64,000 nt of DNA, from assembly GCF_947179165.1 (NCBI RefSeq), contig NC_077244.1, positions 68,742,144-68,806,143 on the forward strand, read 5' to 3'. Positions 47,027 through 59,690 of the stretch are shown piece after piece; position 1 is the first letter of the stretch; each line of letters starts with the position of its first letter. Below the pieces are notes generated by a model. The model was given only the letters and a program-made list of their open reading frames with translations, had not been told where the DNA came from and did not search any database. The stretch comes from Solanum dulcamara (lineage: Eukaryota; Streptophyta; Magnoliopsida; Solanales; Solanaceae). Position numbers and translations under genes: made by a program.

Positions 47027-49081
47027 GTCACGACCCAAAACGGGCCGTGAGTGGCACCCACACTTAACCTTCTAGGTGGGAGAACCAACGATACAAACCC
47101 CAACTTACATTAACGATTCAACTTATAAATCATGACAATATTGCGGAAGCTCAATCTTATTAAAGTCAGAAATAACAAAAGCCACTAAAATCTATTACTT
47201 GACGTTCCCCAAAATCTGAAAGTCATCACATGAAAGACATCTAAATTCTAAAACTAAGTTTAAAAATATCAAACACCAGAATAAACAAATAACAAAATAT
47301 GTCTGAAAACTAAAGACATCATGTCATAACCGAGAGAATCCATCACGAGCTAAAAGGATAGCTCACCCTGAAATCCGATGATCTTGAGACTGACTAGAGC
47401 TGAGGTCGAGTCGAAGTCGGTGGAATACTCGCTGCACTCCACAAAATAAAACAAGAAAAAATACAAGTAGGGGTCAGTACAGGACAACATGTACTGAGTA
47501 GATATCATCGGCCGACTCAAAATCGAAATCAATATGCATAAAGTAGTAGCAGAAAATCAACCATAGCACTAAACAAGTGGCAACCAACAAGATCAAGTGA
47601 CAACACAATGAACAATCTCATAACCAGTCAACAACATCAAGAGCACACATGAGGACTCAAGCTTCCACATCACACTCTTTTGAAAAATGAGTTTCGGAGA
47701 TTGGGAATTAAGTCATTTTGATTTATTTTTCTTTAATATTATCGTGCCGAAACATGACACCCGATCCAAATATACCGTGCCGAAATATGACATCCGATCC
47801 AAATATAATTAATTTATCATTCTTCATGATTACATTTCACTTCATTAACAATATTTCATCAAGTCTTCTTTATTCAAGGCACCATTTTTGATAGGGCAAG
47901 TTCAAGATTATGAATTTCACGGTCTCGGGATTTTAGACCAATCACAACAACATATCAATCGTCCAAACCACAACAATTAAATGCATAGTAAACTTCACAC
48001 GTTACTCAATGAATATCAATCAATATTAAGAGTTTATCTATGATATAGAATAAAAACCATAACCTACCTCAATCGAAGATCCGAAGTAAAGCAAGTTAAT
48101 GCACCAACGTCTTTCCTTTCTTCAATGCCTCATACCATTTTCAATATATCAAATATATAATATTTATAAGTAAACTAGTCCGTAGACACCAATATTATTT
48201 ATATATCTAACCTAGACCCCACAACAAACCCAACTCTAAAATCAGTTCTCTAAAACTCAAGTCTAGGGTTAAGTCTTAATTCCTCCAATATCATAACTCT
48301 AATGGTATTTAGATAATAAAATACACTTAATATTTAATTATCTATCTCAATACATCAAAACTTAAATTATCATGCAATAATTATGTGGAAATAAAGACCG
48401 AAGCCACATTTTACCATTGGCCGTGATGTTACTGTATAAGAAACCAACATTATACTTTAATTAAGAACCCAACATTATGCCTCCTGCAAATGCAATTACA
48501 TCATATGTATATAATAATATATAACCTCTAATGGATAGTTAATAATTTCCTCACCACGCTTACTTTTGAAATTTCCAATTGCCTTCTTTCTAACTATTAA
48601 AATAATCAATTGTATAAACAACAATATAAAAAAAATAAGAACTACTTGCTGAACCAATTTTTCCTTCTTTCTAATGTATGGCACTGTAGTACTATTTACA
48701 CTAAAGTGACCTCTATCATATACATATAATATATATTTAAGGCATAGGTACTTGATGCAGTCGGCGTTCTCTTTTCTTTTTCATATTTCTGTCTCTTCCT
48801 TCGTTTCTTTTCTTTTACAAATTAGGGTAATTAATTATGAACTAATAAATAAATAATAGTTAAATTCCACAACTTATTTTAATAAATATGGATAAGTGGT
48901 ATAACATATTAATTAAATTATCAATTAAATCCACTAATTAAATTAATTATCTAAACTTACCCCTCAACTAAATAACTGTAGTTATCGACAAGTCCAAATA
49001 CCCATTAAAAATTTACGGAATGAGTCTTTTATGAAATAAAAAGCTCTAGTTCTCAAAAGGACCTAATGGGTCGTTACAACA
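47027..49081 (-). repeat. 3' LTR of the gypsy element
   Basis: On the plus strand it runs from 'tgtcacgacccaaaacgggcc' to 'atgggtcgttacaaca' (TG...CA), 2055 bp. The outer 'tgtcacgaccc' matches the start of the solo LTR at 59916, so the two are related families. Upstream ends of the coding part lie about 10 bp beyond its inner edge. Confidence 0.7.
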
Positions 49082-49090
49082 GATACCAAT

Positions 49091-50907
49091 TTACCCACCA
49101 TTCGTCCCCGAACGGTCAAAAGAAGAGCGAGGATTGAAAAAGATACCTGACTCGACGAACAAAAATGGATATATTCCACGCATATCCGCCTCAGTCTCCC
49201 AAGTGGACTTCTCAATCGGACGATTCTTCCATTGAACCTTCACAGACGCAATCTCCCTTGACCTCAACTTATGGACCTCCCTATCAAGAATAGCTACGCT
49301 CCTCCTCGTAAGACAAATTCTCATCAAGCAAAACCGAATCCCAGCGAATAACATAATTATCATCACCATGATATTTCTTTAACATAGACACATGAAACAC
49401 TGGTATACTCTGGACAAACCTGAAGGTAAAGCTAAGTCATAGGCCACCTCTCCAATACGCTTAAGAACTTCAAACGACCCAATATACCTCGGACTGAGCT
49501 TACCTCGCTTACCGAATCTCACCACACATTTCATTGGTGAAACCTTCAACAACACTTGCTCTCCCTCCATAAACTCCATGTCCCTGACCTTTCGGTCTGC
49601 ATACTCCTTCTACCTGCTCTGAGCTGCTAGAAGTTTCTCCTGAATGAATTTCACCTTCTCTAATGATTCTCTCAAAAGATCACTTCCCCAAGGTATCACC
49701 TCAAACGCATCAAACCAACCAATAGGAGACCTACATCTTCTCCTATACAATGCCTTAAACAGAGTCATATCAATACTCGAGTGACAGCTATTATTATACA
49801 AAAACTCTACCAAGGGTAGGAACTAATCTCAATGACCACCAAAATATATCACGTATGCATAAAACATATCCTCCAACACTTGAATTGTCCTCTCAGACTG
49901 CCCATCGGTCTGAGGGTGAAATGCAGTACTAAGATCCAATCTAGTACCTAACTCAGCATGCAAGGTCCTCTAAAAGTTAGAAGTAAATTGCGTACCTCTA
50001 TCTGATATGATAGAAATCGGAACTCCATTTAATCGAATAATCTCGCGGATATAAAGTTTGGCTAACTTCTCTACATCATAAGTCACCTTGACTGGAATGA
50101 AGTGAGCAGACTTAGTTAACTTGTCAACAATCACCCATATCGAATTAAACTTACCTAATGTCTTTGGAAGGCCGACCACAAAATCCATTGCAATCATTTC
50201 CCACTTTCATTTAGGAATAGATATTCTTTGAAGTGTCTCTCCAGGCCTTTGATGCTCATATTTTACCTGCTGACAATTTGGACAATGGGCAATAAAATCA
50301 ACAATGTCACGCTTTATTCTGCTCCACCAATAATGTTGTCTCAGATCGCGATACATCTTGGTTGCACCAGGATGTATAGAGTACCTCGAACTGTGAGCCT
50401 CTGCAAGAATAGTCTGAATCAAATTATCAATACGGGGCACACATACCCTCCCCTTAATCCTCAAGATGCCTTTCTCATCGATCACAACCTCTTTGGCCTC
50501 TCTCTGCAAGACCATATCACGTATTCGGCTCAGCTTCTCATCATCAAACTATTTTTGTTTAATCTTGTCGAGGAAAGAAGATCTTGCCTCTACACAGGCC
50601 AAAACCCTCCTTTCTTTGTCACTTCCAACCTCATAAAGTCATTAGCCAGAGTTTGAACCTCTCTAGCCAATGGACGTTTGGAAACCTGTAAATGAGCTAG
50701 ACTTCCCATTCTCCCTGCATTTCTGCTGAAGGCATCGGCCACTACATTAGCTTTTCTCGGATAATAAAGAATAGTGATATCATAGTCCTTTAGCAATTCC
50801 ATCCACCTCCTTTGCTTCAAATTCAAGTCTCTCTGAGTGAACACATGTTGTAAACTGCGATGATCTTTCAAGACTATGCCAAAGCCATAATATTTCTCCG
50901 TCACCAT
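49091..50907 (-). pseudogene. gypsy pol remnant (RNase H, integrase)
   Basis: RNase H tail ([20 protein letters not shown], then [15 protein letters not shown]) at 50907-50590. The HHCC zinc finger (HSSRYSIHPGATKMYRDLRQ, then IAHCPNCQQVK) spans 50515-50207. The integrase core is at 50197-49970 with DFVVGLPKT and ISDRGTQFTSNF; the third catalytic block falls in a frame-disrupted part. Later pieces MVEFLYNNSCHSSI (49813-49610) and LSPRYIGSFEVLKRIGEVAY (49579-49379) are the integrase C-terminal region of gypsy pol. Stops and frame changes occur between every block. Confidence 0.8.
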
Positions 50908-51300
50908 CTTGACTAGGGATTAAAATTATAATATCTCACATTAAAAGAACTCCCTTAAACTGTGGAAAAATTTAAAGGAAAAATATAACCACCTGAAGTT
51001 GGTCATACTTCCACAAGCACATCATGATTGGTTAAATTTGATATTAATGAATTTTAAAAATATAACTAAATATAATTCTGCCTTGTTTAGATTATAGTTC
51101 AATTAAATTTATGCAAAGAAGAAATTACTAAGCAAGATAAACTTGAAAAAACATACTACACATGTCCACCCGCGAATATGCTCTTGTAGCAGTAATATCA
51201 TAAAAAAGGTTTTAAAAAATATTCTGAATTAATTTTTCACTTTCTGATTGTTGAACGCCACAATGAACTACTAATAAAAAATTATGATAGTCGATCCGCT
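50908..51300. other. Junction between truncated gypsy and copia elements
   Basis: AT-rich DNA with no open frame of note. Neither the missing 5' LTR of the copia element nor a continuation of the gypsy element could be recognised here, so both seem to have lost their 5' parts. Confidence 0.4.
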
Positions 51301-51489
51301 GGTTCTGTCACTCCCTGAAGTGAATCAGACAAATAATAATCAATGAGAAAGAGGTAATGGACTCAGTCGTGGTCGTGGTCGAAGAAGAAATTATAATCAT
51401 GATACTCGGCTGGCACCGAAAAATGATCAACAGTATAAAAAGAAGACTGAAAAGACAGAAGCTCTACCAAAGAAAAATTGAGAAAGTAT

Positions 51490-54400
51490 ATGTCATAGAT
51501 GTGGAGGTATGGGACACTGATTGCGAACTTGTCGATCGTCAAAATGTCTAGTTCAGCTAATCAGGCATCCTTGAAGAGGGCAAAAAATAATCCAGAGACA
51601 AATTTTATATCTGAAGATAATATTGAGCCTATGCATCTGGATGTAGCTGATTTATTTAATTTTTGAGAAGAAAATATGAATATTGATAAGCCTAATAATA
51701 TTTAAATAATTTCTTTTTTATTTGTGTGTACTAAATGATATTTCTAGTCCATGTAAATAAATAAAATTTATGTAATGAGTCATGTATTAATTATAATATT
51801 TACCTTATTTCTTTTTAAAGAGAAATGAATATGCCTCAAATTTTGTTTGGATCAATGATCAATCATGAGGATATTTGTATAATTGATAGTGGAACAACTA
51901 ATGTTATTTTTAAAGATGAGAAATATTTTCCAACTTGCTTAGAAGAAAAGCAAATGTTACTACAATTTCTGGTAATTCAAAAATGATTGAATGCTTTGAA
52001 AGAGCTATTATATTTCTGCCTAAGAAGATAAAGATTGTTATAAACGGTGCACTATTCTCTTCTAAATTCTCAAGAAACTTATTAAGTTTTAAAGATATCC
52101 GCAGAAATGGATATCTTGTTGAAACACTAAATGAAATAAATACTGAATATCTTGGTATAACCAAGAGTGTTTTAGGCGAGAGATATATTTTGAAAAAATA
52201 ATCAACTTTGTCATCTGGCCTATATTCTGCAAAAATTAATGCAATTTGAGCACATTTGATCATAAATCAGAAGTTTACTGATCTAAATATATTTGTGCTA
52301 TGGTATGATCGAATAGGTCAACCTAGATTAATAATGATAAGACGAATCCTTTAAAATTCAACTAGACATCCGTTAAAAACCAGAAGATTTTTACAAATAA
52401 TGAATTTTCATGTGCTGATTGTTATCAATGCAAATTAATTGTCAGACCATTAACCTTGAAGGTTGGCATCGAATCTCTTGACTTTTTAGAGCGTATACAT
52501 GGAAATATATGTGGACCTATTCATCCACCTAGTGGATTGTTTAGTTATTTTATGGTCCTAATTGATGCATCATCTATATGGTCTCATGTGTGTCTCTTAT
52601 CATCTCGCAACCTAACGTTTGCGAAGTTTTTAGAACAAATAAAAAGATTAAGGGCGCAATTCTCAGATTATCCAATTAAGGATATTCATCTTGATAATGC
52701 TGGAAAATTTACATTCCAAGTTTTTGATGATTATTGGTTGTGCGGTATACGTGCCTATAGCACCACCACAAAGTACAAAAATGGCCCCTTAATTAAGGTT
52801 GTGCATTTATGTTGGGTTTGACTCACCCTCCATAATTTGATACCTTGAACCGTTGATTAGAGACTTATTCACTGCTCGATTTGCAGATTGTCGGTTTGAT
52901 GAAATAACTTTTTCATAATTAGGGAGAGAGAAAAAGGAACCCGAAAAAGAAATTACGTGAAAAGTTTCATCACTATCTCATTTTGATCCACACACCCACA
53001 CATGTGAGTAGGAGGTCCAAAAGATCATCTAGTTACGGAAAATAGCAAATCAAATGCTAGATGTATTTACTGTTTTGAAATGGATAACGAAGTCACATAT
53101 CCCTCTAGTAAATCTGCCTATCCGGATTGATATCACAAAAGGACCATCTACTAGTATCATACCTTTAAATTCCAAACACGGCTGAAGTGTGGTAGACCAT
53201 TGGGTTCAAAGGATAAAAATCCTAGAAAGAGAAGCGTGAGGGATAGCAAAAATGATACTACAAAAGAACCTTCCGAAGAAGGTCAAGATTTGAGTAATCT
53301 TGATATTTCTGAAGAGATCAGTGAATCTGACACTCAAGTGAATGAAGAACTTTCAATAAGTTCTACCGATAATGAGATAAATTTAGATCAATAAAAAATT
53401 ATGGTGGATAATATTTTTGCATATAATGTTGCACTTAACCTCATGCAAGACAGTGAAAGTTTTGAGCCTAAATCCATCGAAGAATGTCGACATAGATGTG
53501 ATTGGCTAGAATAGCAAAAGACAACTCAATCAGAATTAGACTCACTTGTTAAACGTGAGGTTTTGGACCTGTAGTCCAAACCCCTGAAGGTTTAAAACTA
53601 GTTGGCTTTAAATGGGTTTTTGTGCGAAAATGAAATGAGAGAAATGAAATTGTATGACACAAGGCATGCCTTGTTGCACAAGGATTCTCTCAAAGATCCG
53701 GAGTTAACTATGAAAAAACATATTCACATGTTATGGATGGAATAACTTTTCGATATCTCATCAGTTTAGCTGTACATAAAAATCTTAAAATATATCTAAT
53801 GGATGTAGTTACAACTTACCTTTATGGTTCACTTGATAATAAAATTTACATGAAAACCCAGAAGCTTAAAATTGCTTGAAACATGTAATAAGTCTTAGGA
53901 GATATACTCAATGAAATTGCAAAGATCATTATATGGTCTAAAATAATCAGGGCGTATGTGGTATAATTGCCTTAGTGAGTACTTAATAAAAGAAGGTTAT
54001 ATAAATGATGTCATTTTTCCATGTGTTTTTATTAAGAAAACGAAATCAGAGTTTGTTATACTCGCCGTTTATGTTGATGACATAAATCTCATTGGAAGCC
54101 CTGAAAAGGTCCAAAAGGCAATTTAATATCTAAACAAAGAATTTGAGATGAAAGATCTTGGAAAGATAAAATATTGTGTGGGTCTGCAAATTGAACATTT
54201 AGCAGACGGGGTCTTTGTCCACCAATCTGCCTATACTGAGAAAATTTTAAAATGATTTTACATGGACAAAGCACATCCATTAAGTATTCCAATGGTTGTT
54301 CGATCACTTGAAGTGGAAAAAGATCTATTTCGACCTCTAGAAGAGGATGAAGAACTTTTTGGTCCTTAAGTACCATATCTTAGTGCAATTGGTGCACTTA

Positions 54401-55070
54401 TGTATATTGCCAATGCAACCAGACCTGATATAACATTTTCTGTTAATTTGCTAGCAAGGTATAGTTCATCCCCAACGCAAAGGCATTGGAACGGTATCAA
54501 ACATATTTTGCCATACCTAAAGAGTGCCATTGATATAGGTTTATTTTGTACTAACAAAGGTTGTGCAGATCTTATTGGTTATGCAGATATAGGTTATTTA
54601 TCAGACACACATAACGATCGATCTTAGAGAGGCTATCTATTTACACATGGAGGACTGCTATATCATGGCGATCTACAAAGCAGTCTATTGTTGCTACTTC
54701 TTCAAATCATGCTGAAATAATAGCAATTCATGAAGCAGGTAGTGAATGTGTGTGGTTGAGATCGATTATCAAAGAAAGATGCCACTTGAAAAATGATGTC
54801 GAAGTACCCACAGTTATATTCGAATACAATGTTGCGTATATAACTCAATTGAAAGGTGGTTTTATAAAAAGAGACATAACGAAAGATATTTTACCAAAAT
54901 TATTCTTCATACATGATCTCTAGAAGAATGGTGATATTGATGTACAACAAGTTCGTTCTAGTGATAATCTTGCAGATTTATTCACAAAGACATTACCAAC
55001 ATCAACTTTTGAAAAGCTACGATATAAGATTGGAATGCGTCGTCTCCAATATTTTAAATGAAGTTTTCAT
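51490..55070 (+). pseudogene. copia gag-pol remnant
   Basis: The CCHC zinc knuckle reads ICHRCGGMGHDCRTC near 51490-51540, in a frame differing from the longest open one. Protease IIDSGTTNVIF is near 51880; the following domain up to 52201 includes SRNLLSFKDIRRNGY. The integrase core spans 52456-52790 (DFLERIHGNICGPIHPPSG, IKDIHLDNAGKF). RT spans about 53570-54330 (GFKWVFVRK, LAVYVDDINLIG, where YVDD is the active-site motif, then MKDLGKIKYCVGLQIE). RNase H starts near 54400 (MYIANATRPDITFSVNLLAR). Stops separate nearly all blocks, for example near 53630, 54123 and 54250. Confidence 0.8.
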
Positions 55071-55341
55071 CAAGGGGAATAAAATATGTGTTGCACTCTT
55101 TTTCCTTTAACCAAGGTTTTGTCCCACTGGGTTTTCCTGGTAAGGTTTTTAATGAGGCAGCAATCAAGGCGTATTATTAGATGTGTGTATTCTTTTTCCT
55201 CCATTAGACTTTTTCCTACTGAATTTTTTCTAATAAGGTTTTAACGAGACACAACATCTATGGGTGTTTAGAATAATTATGTATATTATTTCTTATAAAA
55301 AATTTAATGAGACACACTACATGTGGACATCCAAGGGGGAG

Positions 55342-55565
55342 CGTTATGCTGGTGGTTGTCCCTTTCCCTCTTTCTTTTCCTTCCTTTTTCTCCACATTTT
55401 TCTTCTCCACCATGCTTTGTCGTCCAAGTTGATTCCTCAACTTGTATCAATCTCAGATTTGCAATGGCTATAAATAGTCATTGTTTCTATATAAAAATTA
55501 TATCTGCTCCTTATTTTCTTTTAATCTCTCTTTCTTATTATGCTAAGTTAGTTTATTTTATAACA
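55342..55565 (+). repeat. 3' LTR of the decayed copia element
   Basis: It follows the polypurine tract directly and ends 'tttataaca'. It starts 'cgttatgctgg' where TG would be expected, a probable point change. Contains 'ctataaatag' as a possible promoter. About 224 bp. Confidence 0.6.
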
Positions 55566-55592
55566 CTTTTATAATTTTATTAAGATCATAAC

Positions 55593-56707
55593 ATAAGGTC
55601 TTTCACTATTCTCTTGTTTTTTGCAACTATAGTAACCGTGGCATTAGCCTCTAATGTGGAAGATGAGGTCATAAGCCAAGTGGTAGAAATTCACCGTCTA
55701 AGGCTATAGACCGGTACTGCTGGTTACCACGTCCCACAAATGGACTGTCTTAGCTGGAGCCTCGCCGTGGAAACCAACAACCTCAAGGACTGGAAATTGG
55801 TGCCTAAAGAGTGTACAAATTATGTAGGTCACTACATGTTAGGCAAACAATATCGACGTGACTGCGAGGCCGTGGCCGATGCAGCAATTGAGTATGCCAA
55901 TGGCCTTAAACTTAGAGGAGACGGAAAGGACGTTTGGGTCTTTGATATTGATGAGACCACTCTCTCAAATCTTCCTTACTGTTAGGATAAAAAATAATTA
56001 GGTGTCATACGGAAGCTAGCAAAGCAAACCTCGAAAGACTACAAGTAAGAAGACAAACGAGAAATATATCAAAAGAGACACAAACATTTAATGTGGTTCG
56101 GTCAACCGACCTACATTCACAAGAGGAGATGAGCAATCCACTGTAAATAGTAGAGTACAAAATATCGAGAGAAATAACCTCACACAAATCACTTGGAATA
56201 CAAAGAGGTTCACACAAGTGATAACGTATCACTTGTGGAACAGTTTCTCCCCCTCCCCCCACAAAACTATCAAAGCCCGTTAGGACTACATTGTAAATAC
56301 TGTCATGTTAGAAAGAATGAGAAAAAGGACTAGCTAAATCGGGACAAACACCCAACACTTACTACGCTCGATCTGATGTTGCCTTTGGGTAAGGACCTCG
56401 TTTTTCTTCCGTACATGTTTGTCAATCATACATCAAAACTAATTTCAGCTCAGCTAGTATAAGTGGTCTCATTATGCTTTTTATTGTTAATTTTCAGGGC
56501 AAAAGCGTTCAACAGTACGAAGTTTAATGCGTGGGTGATGGAGAGAAAAGCACCAGCAATTCCAGCAACACTTGGTTTATATAAGACGGTGTTGTGTCTT
56601 GGGATCAAGCCCGTTATCCTAACAGGAACTCCAGAGTTTACCAGACAAGCCAGAATTACCAATCTGAGGAAAGCCGGTTACACTTCTTGGTTAAAGCTCA
56701 TATTAAA
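55593..56707 (+). pseudogene. Acid phosphatase / vegetative storage protein-like pseudogene 1
   Basis: Reading from 55593 gives a signal-peptide-like start (RSFTILLFFATIVTVALAS) in which the expected ATG is ATA. Next comes VEDEVISQVVEIHRLR, then TAG at 55707, then MDCLSWSLAVETNNLKDWKL and VWVFDIDETTLSNLPY. DIDET is the HAD nucleophile motif (DxDxT) of plant class B acid phosphatases. The exon is then split by a 378-bp solo LTR and resumes with YARSDVAFG at 56361. After a short intron exon 2 reads FNSTKFNAWVMERKAPAIP...KPVILTGTPEFTRQARI (motif II region) to 56707. The third exon with the second Asp motif is absent in the following sequence. Intact relatives are secreted or vacuolar phosphatases or storage proteins. 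The lost start, nonsense codon, insertion and missing exon make this copy dead. Confidence 0.83.
55980..56357. mobile_element. Solo LTR inserted in phosphatase pseudogene 1
   Basis: It starts TGTTAGGATAAAAAATAATTA and ends GACAAACACCCAACA. It is flanked by the same 5-mer 'cttac' (55975-55979 and 56358-56362). Removing it restores the reading seen in the second copy (TTPYY-type text across the join). TG...CA ends, 378 bp and a 5-bp target duplication indicate a solo LTR, or LTR-like short element, of the copia type. Confidence 0.85.
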
Positions 56708-56709
56708 GT

Positions 56710-58099
56710 AAGTCTATACCTTTTTAATTTCCTACTCCCATTATTGGATAAGCTGATATTAAAATTGAGATTGAGATCAAAATGGAAAAGCTGATATTAA
56801 ATTAAAAGTGGTTCCGGAATGAAGATAAAGGAAGGATCCCATGCCTGAATCCTCTTACTTCACATTCAAGGACTATAGAAATCATTATACGGGGTATCTC
56901 GTAGCTCAGGGACTCCGGAAACTGCCATAAAATGTATCGAGGTATAACATCAAGGAAAGACTGAAGACGGCTAGATCAGCCCAATAAGAAAAGAAGGAAC
57001 CAGAGTTAAAAAAACCAGTTAGACGCACTAGATGTCAGCCCGACCATATAACTTGGTTTGCAAGCACCTCTATTTCGGAAAGCTCCTCCATTTTGTAGTA
57101 ACTCCTTTGACTGCCCAACATCGAAACCAGATGCAATTGCAGTGGCAAGTGTATTTGAGTGCTCATCACAGGGCTGAAGTGGCCGCGAGTGTAAAAGATC
57201 ACTTGGATTGACAAAGTTGCACTCCATTGCCTCATGTTGTCGATTACTCCCTGCAATGTCATCACCTTCTTCGCTCGAGGGGCGACTCAAAAATTTTAGT
57301 GGCCTAAGGTCAATTTTTTTTTATATTCATGTGCAAAGTTGTTAGTATAATTCTTAAAATGTTATTTTTAGATGCAAAGTTTTTAGTTTTTATATGATTT
57401 TTTTAAAACCTTTTTTATAAATAGTATTCCATTCATTTGAATTTGTTTGTCTGATTTTTAATTTACAGAGTTTGATGTTTTAAAAAATAAATAAAATGTT
57501 TGAATCTTTTAATCTTAAACTAAAGATACGTAGAATACACGAAAGTCTTAAACATACTAGGTAGAAAATTGAAATTAAAAGAATGACAAAACGAAAATAT
57601 ATTTTTTTAAATGAACTAAAAAATAAGACGAACAAAATTAAACAAACAATATAACATATTTTTTAAAAATAAAATCTATAATAATCCTATTATTACTAAA
57701 AAGTGGAGCCACTTAAACAAGTGCCTTATTTTTCAACAGGTTGGCCGACTTTTCCTTATTTTTATTGTTATCTCATTTGAGGGGTCGGGTTGGTGGAGAG
57801 CTTCTAATTAAGTGGAATGTCAAAGCCTCGCCACGCACATGGCTGTTTATTTATTCAATATTCAATAAAATCCTGATCCGGTATCTTCTTCTTCTTATTG
57901 TTTATTTCTAATATCCTTGTCGTTAATTTAATAATTGTAAGAAGCATAAAATTATGTGAAAATTAAGTGTTATGATGAATTAATAAAATACATGTACTAC
58001 CTGCCAAACACGATCTTTTTTATTGTACAATAATTGACAATTAGTAAATAAAAAAGAATTTAACAGTACGTAAACAAATAAGAGAGAATCAAGTGATAG
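56710..58099. other. Spacer between the phosphatase pseudogenes
   Basis: On the minus strand 57290-57006 reads 94 codons (MSRPSSEEGD...TSSASNWFF) with a less AT-rich composition than the surroundings. It looks like a fragment of a gene but I cannot assign it. The rest is AT-rich DNA. Confidence 0.35.
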
Positions 58100-58896
58100 T
58101 AGCCGTGGCATCGGCCTCTAATGTAGAAAATGAGGTCATAAGCCAAGTGATAGAAATTCACCGTCTAAGGCCACAGACCGGTACTGCTGGTTACCGCGTC
58201 CCACAATTGAACTGTTCACCGTGGAAACCAACAACCTCAGGGACTGGAAATTAGTGCCTAAACAGTGTGAAAATTATGTAGGTCACTACATGTTGGGCAA
58301 ACAATATCAACGTGACTGTGAGTATGTAGCCAAGCAGGCTATTGAGTATGCCAAAGGCTTCAAACTTAACGGAGATGGAAAGGACGTTTGGGTATTTGAT
58401 GTTGATGAGACCACTCTCTCCAATCTTCCTTACTACGCTCGATCTGATGTTGCTTTTGAGTAACAAAAAAAATCAATCATAGTAATTTTTTTTTATCGAT
58501 CTCATACGTAATTTTGTGTAGGGCTATTGCATTTAACGCTACAAAGTTTAATGAGTGGATGGGGGAGGGAAAGTTGCCCGTCATTCCTTCGATACTCGAT
58601 CGTATACAAAACACAGTTATCTGTAGGGATCAAACCCGTTTTGATAATAGGGGCTTCAGAGACTTTCAGACAATCAAGGATTGACAAACTCAAGAAAGCT
58701 GGTTATAGTAACTGGCTAAAGCTCGTACTAAAGTAATAAGCAATATATACTTCTAATCATCTCCTTATAATTTGAAACTCTAGTGTACTTTAAGATATCA
58801 TATTTTACCGGTAGTGAAATGTTCTTATAACCATACAAAATATTACTCATCATGACATATTTCAAAGTCCCTGACCCTATGTACTACATTGGTTGA
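58100..58896 (+). pseudogene. Acid phosphatase / vegetative storage protein-like pseudogene 2
   Basis: A tandem copy of pseudogene 1. The start and signal peptide are missing. It begins VAVASASNVENEVISQV and reads through HRLRPQTGTAGYRVPQLNC, where copy 1 has a stop. About 13 bp are then missing relative to copy 1 (near 58215), which shifts the frame into VETNNLRDWKL and VWVFDVDETTLSNLPYYARS (DVDET nucleophile motif intact). Exon 2 starts at about 58521 and contains another frame break near 58590: the end ILDRI shifts to VYKTQLSVGIKPVLIIGAS. The last exon has shrunk to its final codons, FKVPDPMYYIG then stop at 58861-58896, so most of exon 3, including the second Asp motif, is deleted. Not functional. 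Confidence 0.82.
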
Positions 58897-59690
58897 TCAT
58901 CCTTAATTCTAAGCAATTTTAATTAAACTTGCTAATTAATAAAGGGAGTAGCTTTTTTTATTTTGCTACTGTTCCAGTAATGATGTATCATGTCTTTGAC
59001 TTTCCTTTTCCCCCTCCCTTTGTCATAATAAAGAATTTCTCCAATTATTTTTTCCCCTCTTGGCAATTGCATTCCTTTATCTTATAAATAAACAAGACTC
59101 TAGAGAGTTAGCACGTTCATTAATTAAATAATTAAGCTTCTTTTAGTAAAGAACTACTAAACGTACAAATAATGAAAAAGGGAGAAACTACTTTTTGGTG
59201 AAAACAACAACTCATATTGTCATAGATTTCGAAATTTCAAAAGTGTCGCATAAATTAAAACGAAGGAAGTATTTAATTTTGTTAACTATAGTATCTCTTT
59301 CCGACTTGAATATTGCATAACTTGTATTTTCATTTAATGATGAAAATATTTTTCTTATTAAACAATCTTCAACACTATTATCATCATTAGACTTGACACA
59401 ATCATTTGTTACCTGAGCCTTTTCCACTAAGGCCATACTAATAGAAACCGCCAGTTGTGCATATTTTTTTTAATCTAATAATACAATGGTTGAGATTTGG
59501 GAGGACGAGTTAGATCGTGTATGAAAAATGGTAATGGCATAATTTGGAAGCAGCCTGTTGTAAATTAAAAAACTAGGTGGGTTGTATACAATTACATGAA
59601 AAAACAAACAAAATATAGTTAAATTAGGCTGTTGTACATTAAGGACAAATAGAAAATTGTCTATTTCTAGTAGCCCAACATCTTACGGGT
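58897..59690. other. Intergenic, no gene seen
   Basis: AT-rich spacer. A 74-codon frame on the minus strand (59436-59212) shows no recognisable domain. Confidence 0.4.

Larger units (their letters stand above)
47027..50907 (-). mobile_element. Ty3-gypsy retrotransposon, 5'-truncated (3' part with LTR)
   Basis: The minus-strand order is RNase H, integrase zinc finger, integrase core, integrase C-terminal region, then a 3' LTR. No reverse transcriptase, protease or gag and no 5' LTR are present: coding similarity stops at about 50907. Frames are broken by several stops and shifts, so it is a dead fragment. Confidence 0.8.
51301..55565 (+). mobile_element. Decayed Ty1-copia retrotransposon with 3' LTR
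   Basis: On the plus strand the order is zinc-knuckle gag tail, protease, integrase, RT, RNase H, polypurine tract 'ccaaggggga' (55331-55340) and a 3' LTR. The copia order (integrase before RT) is clear. No 5' LTR is visible. The 3' end abuts the first acid phosphatase pseudogene. Multiple stops and shifts make it immobile. Confidence 0.78.

Noticed and set aside
49091..50907. Gypsy pol frames as host genes
   Set aside because: They read as consecutive retroelement domains with stops between them and end at an LTR.
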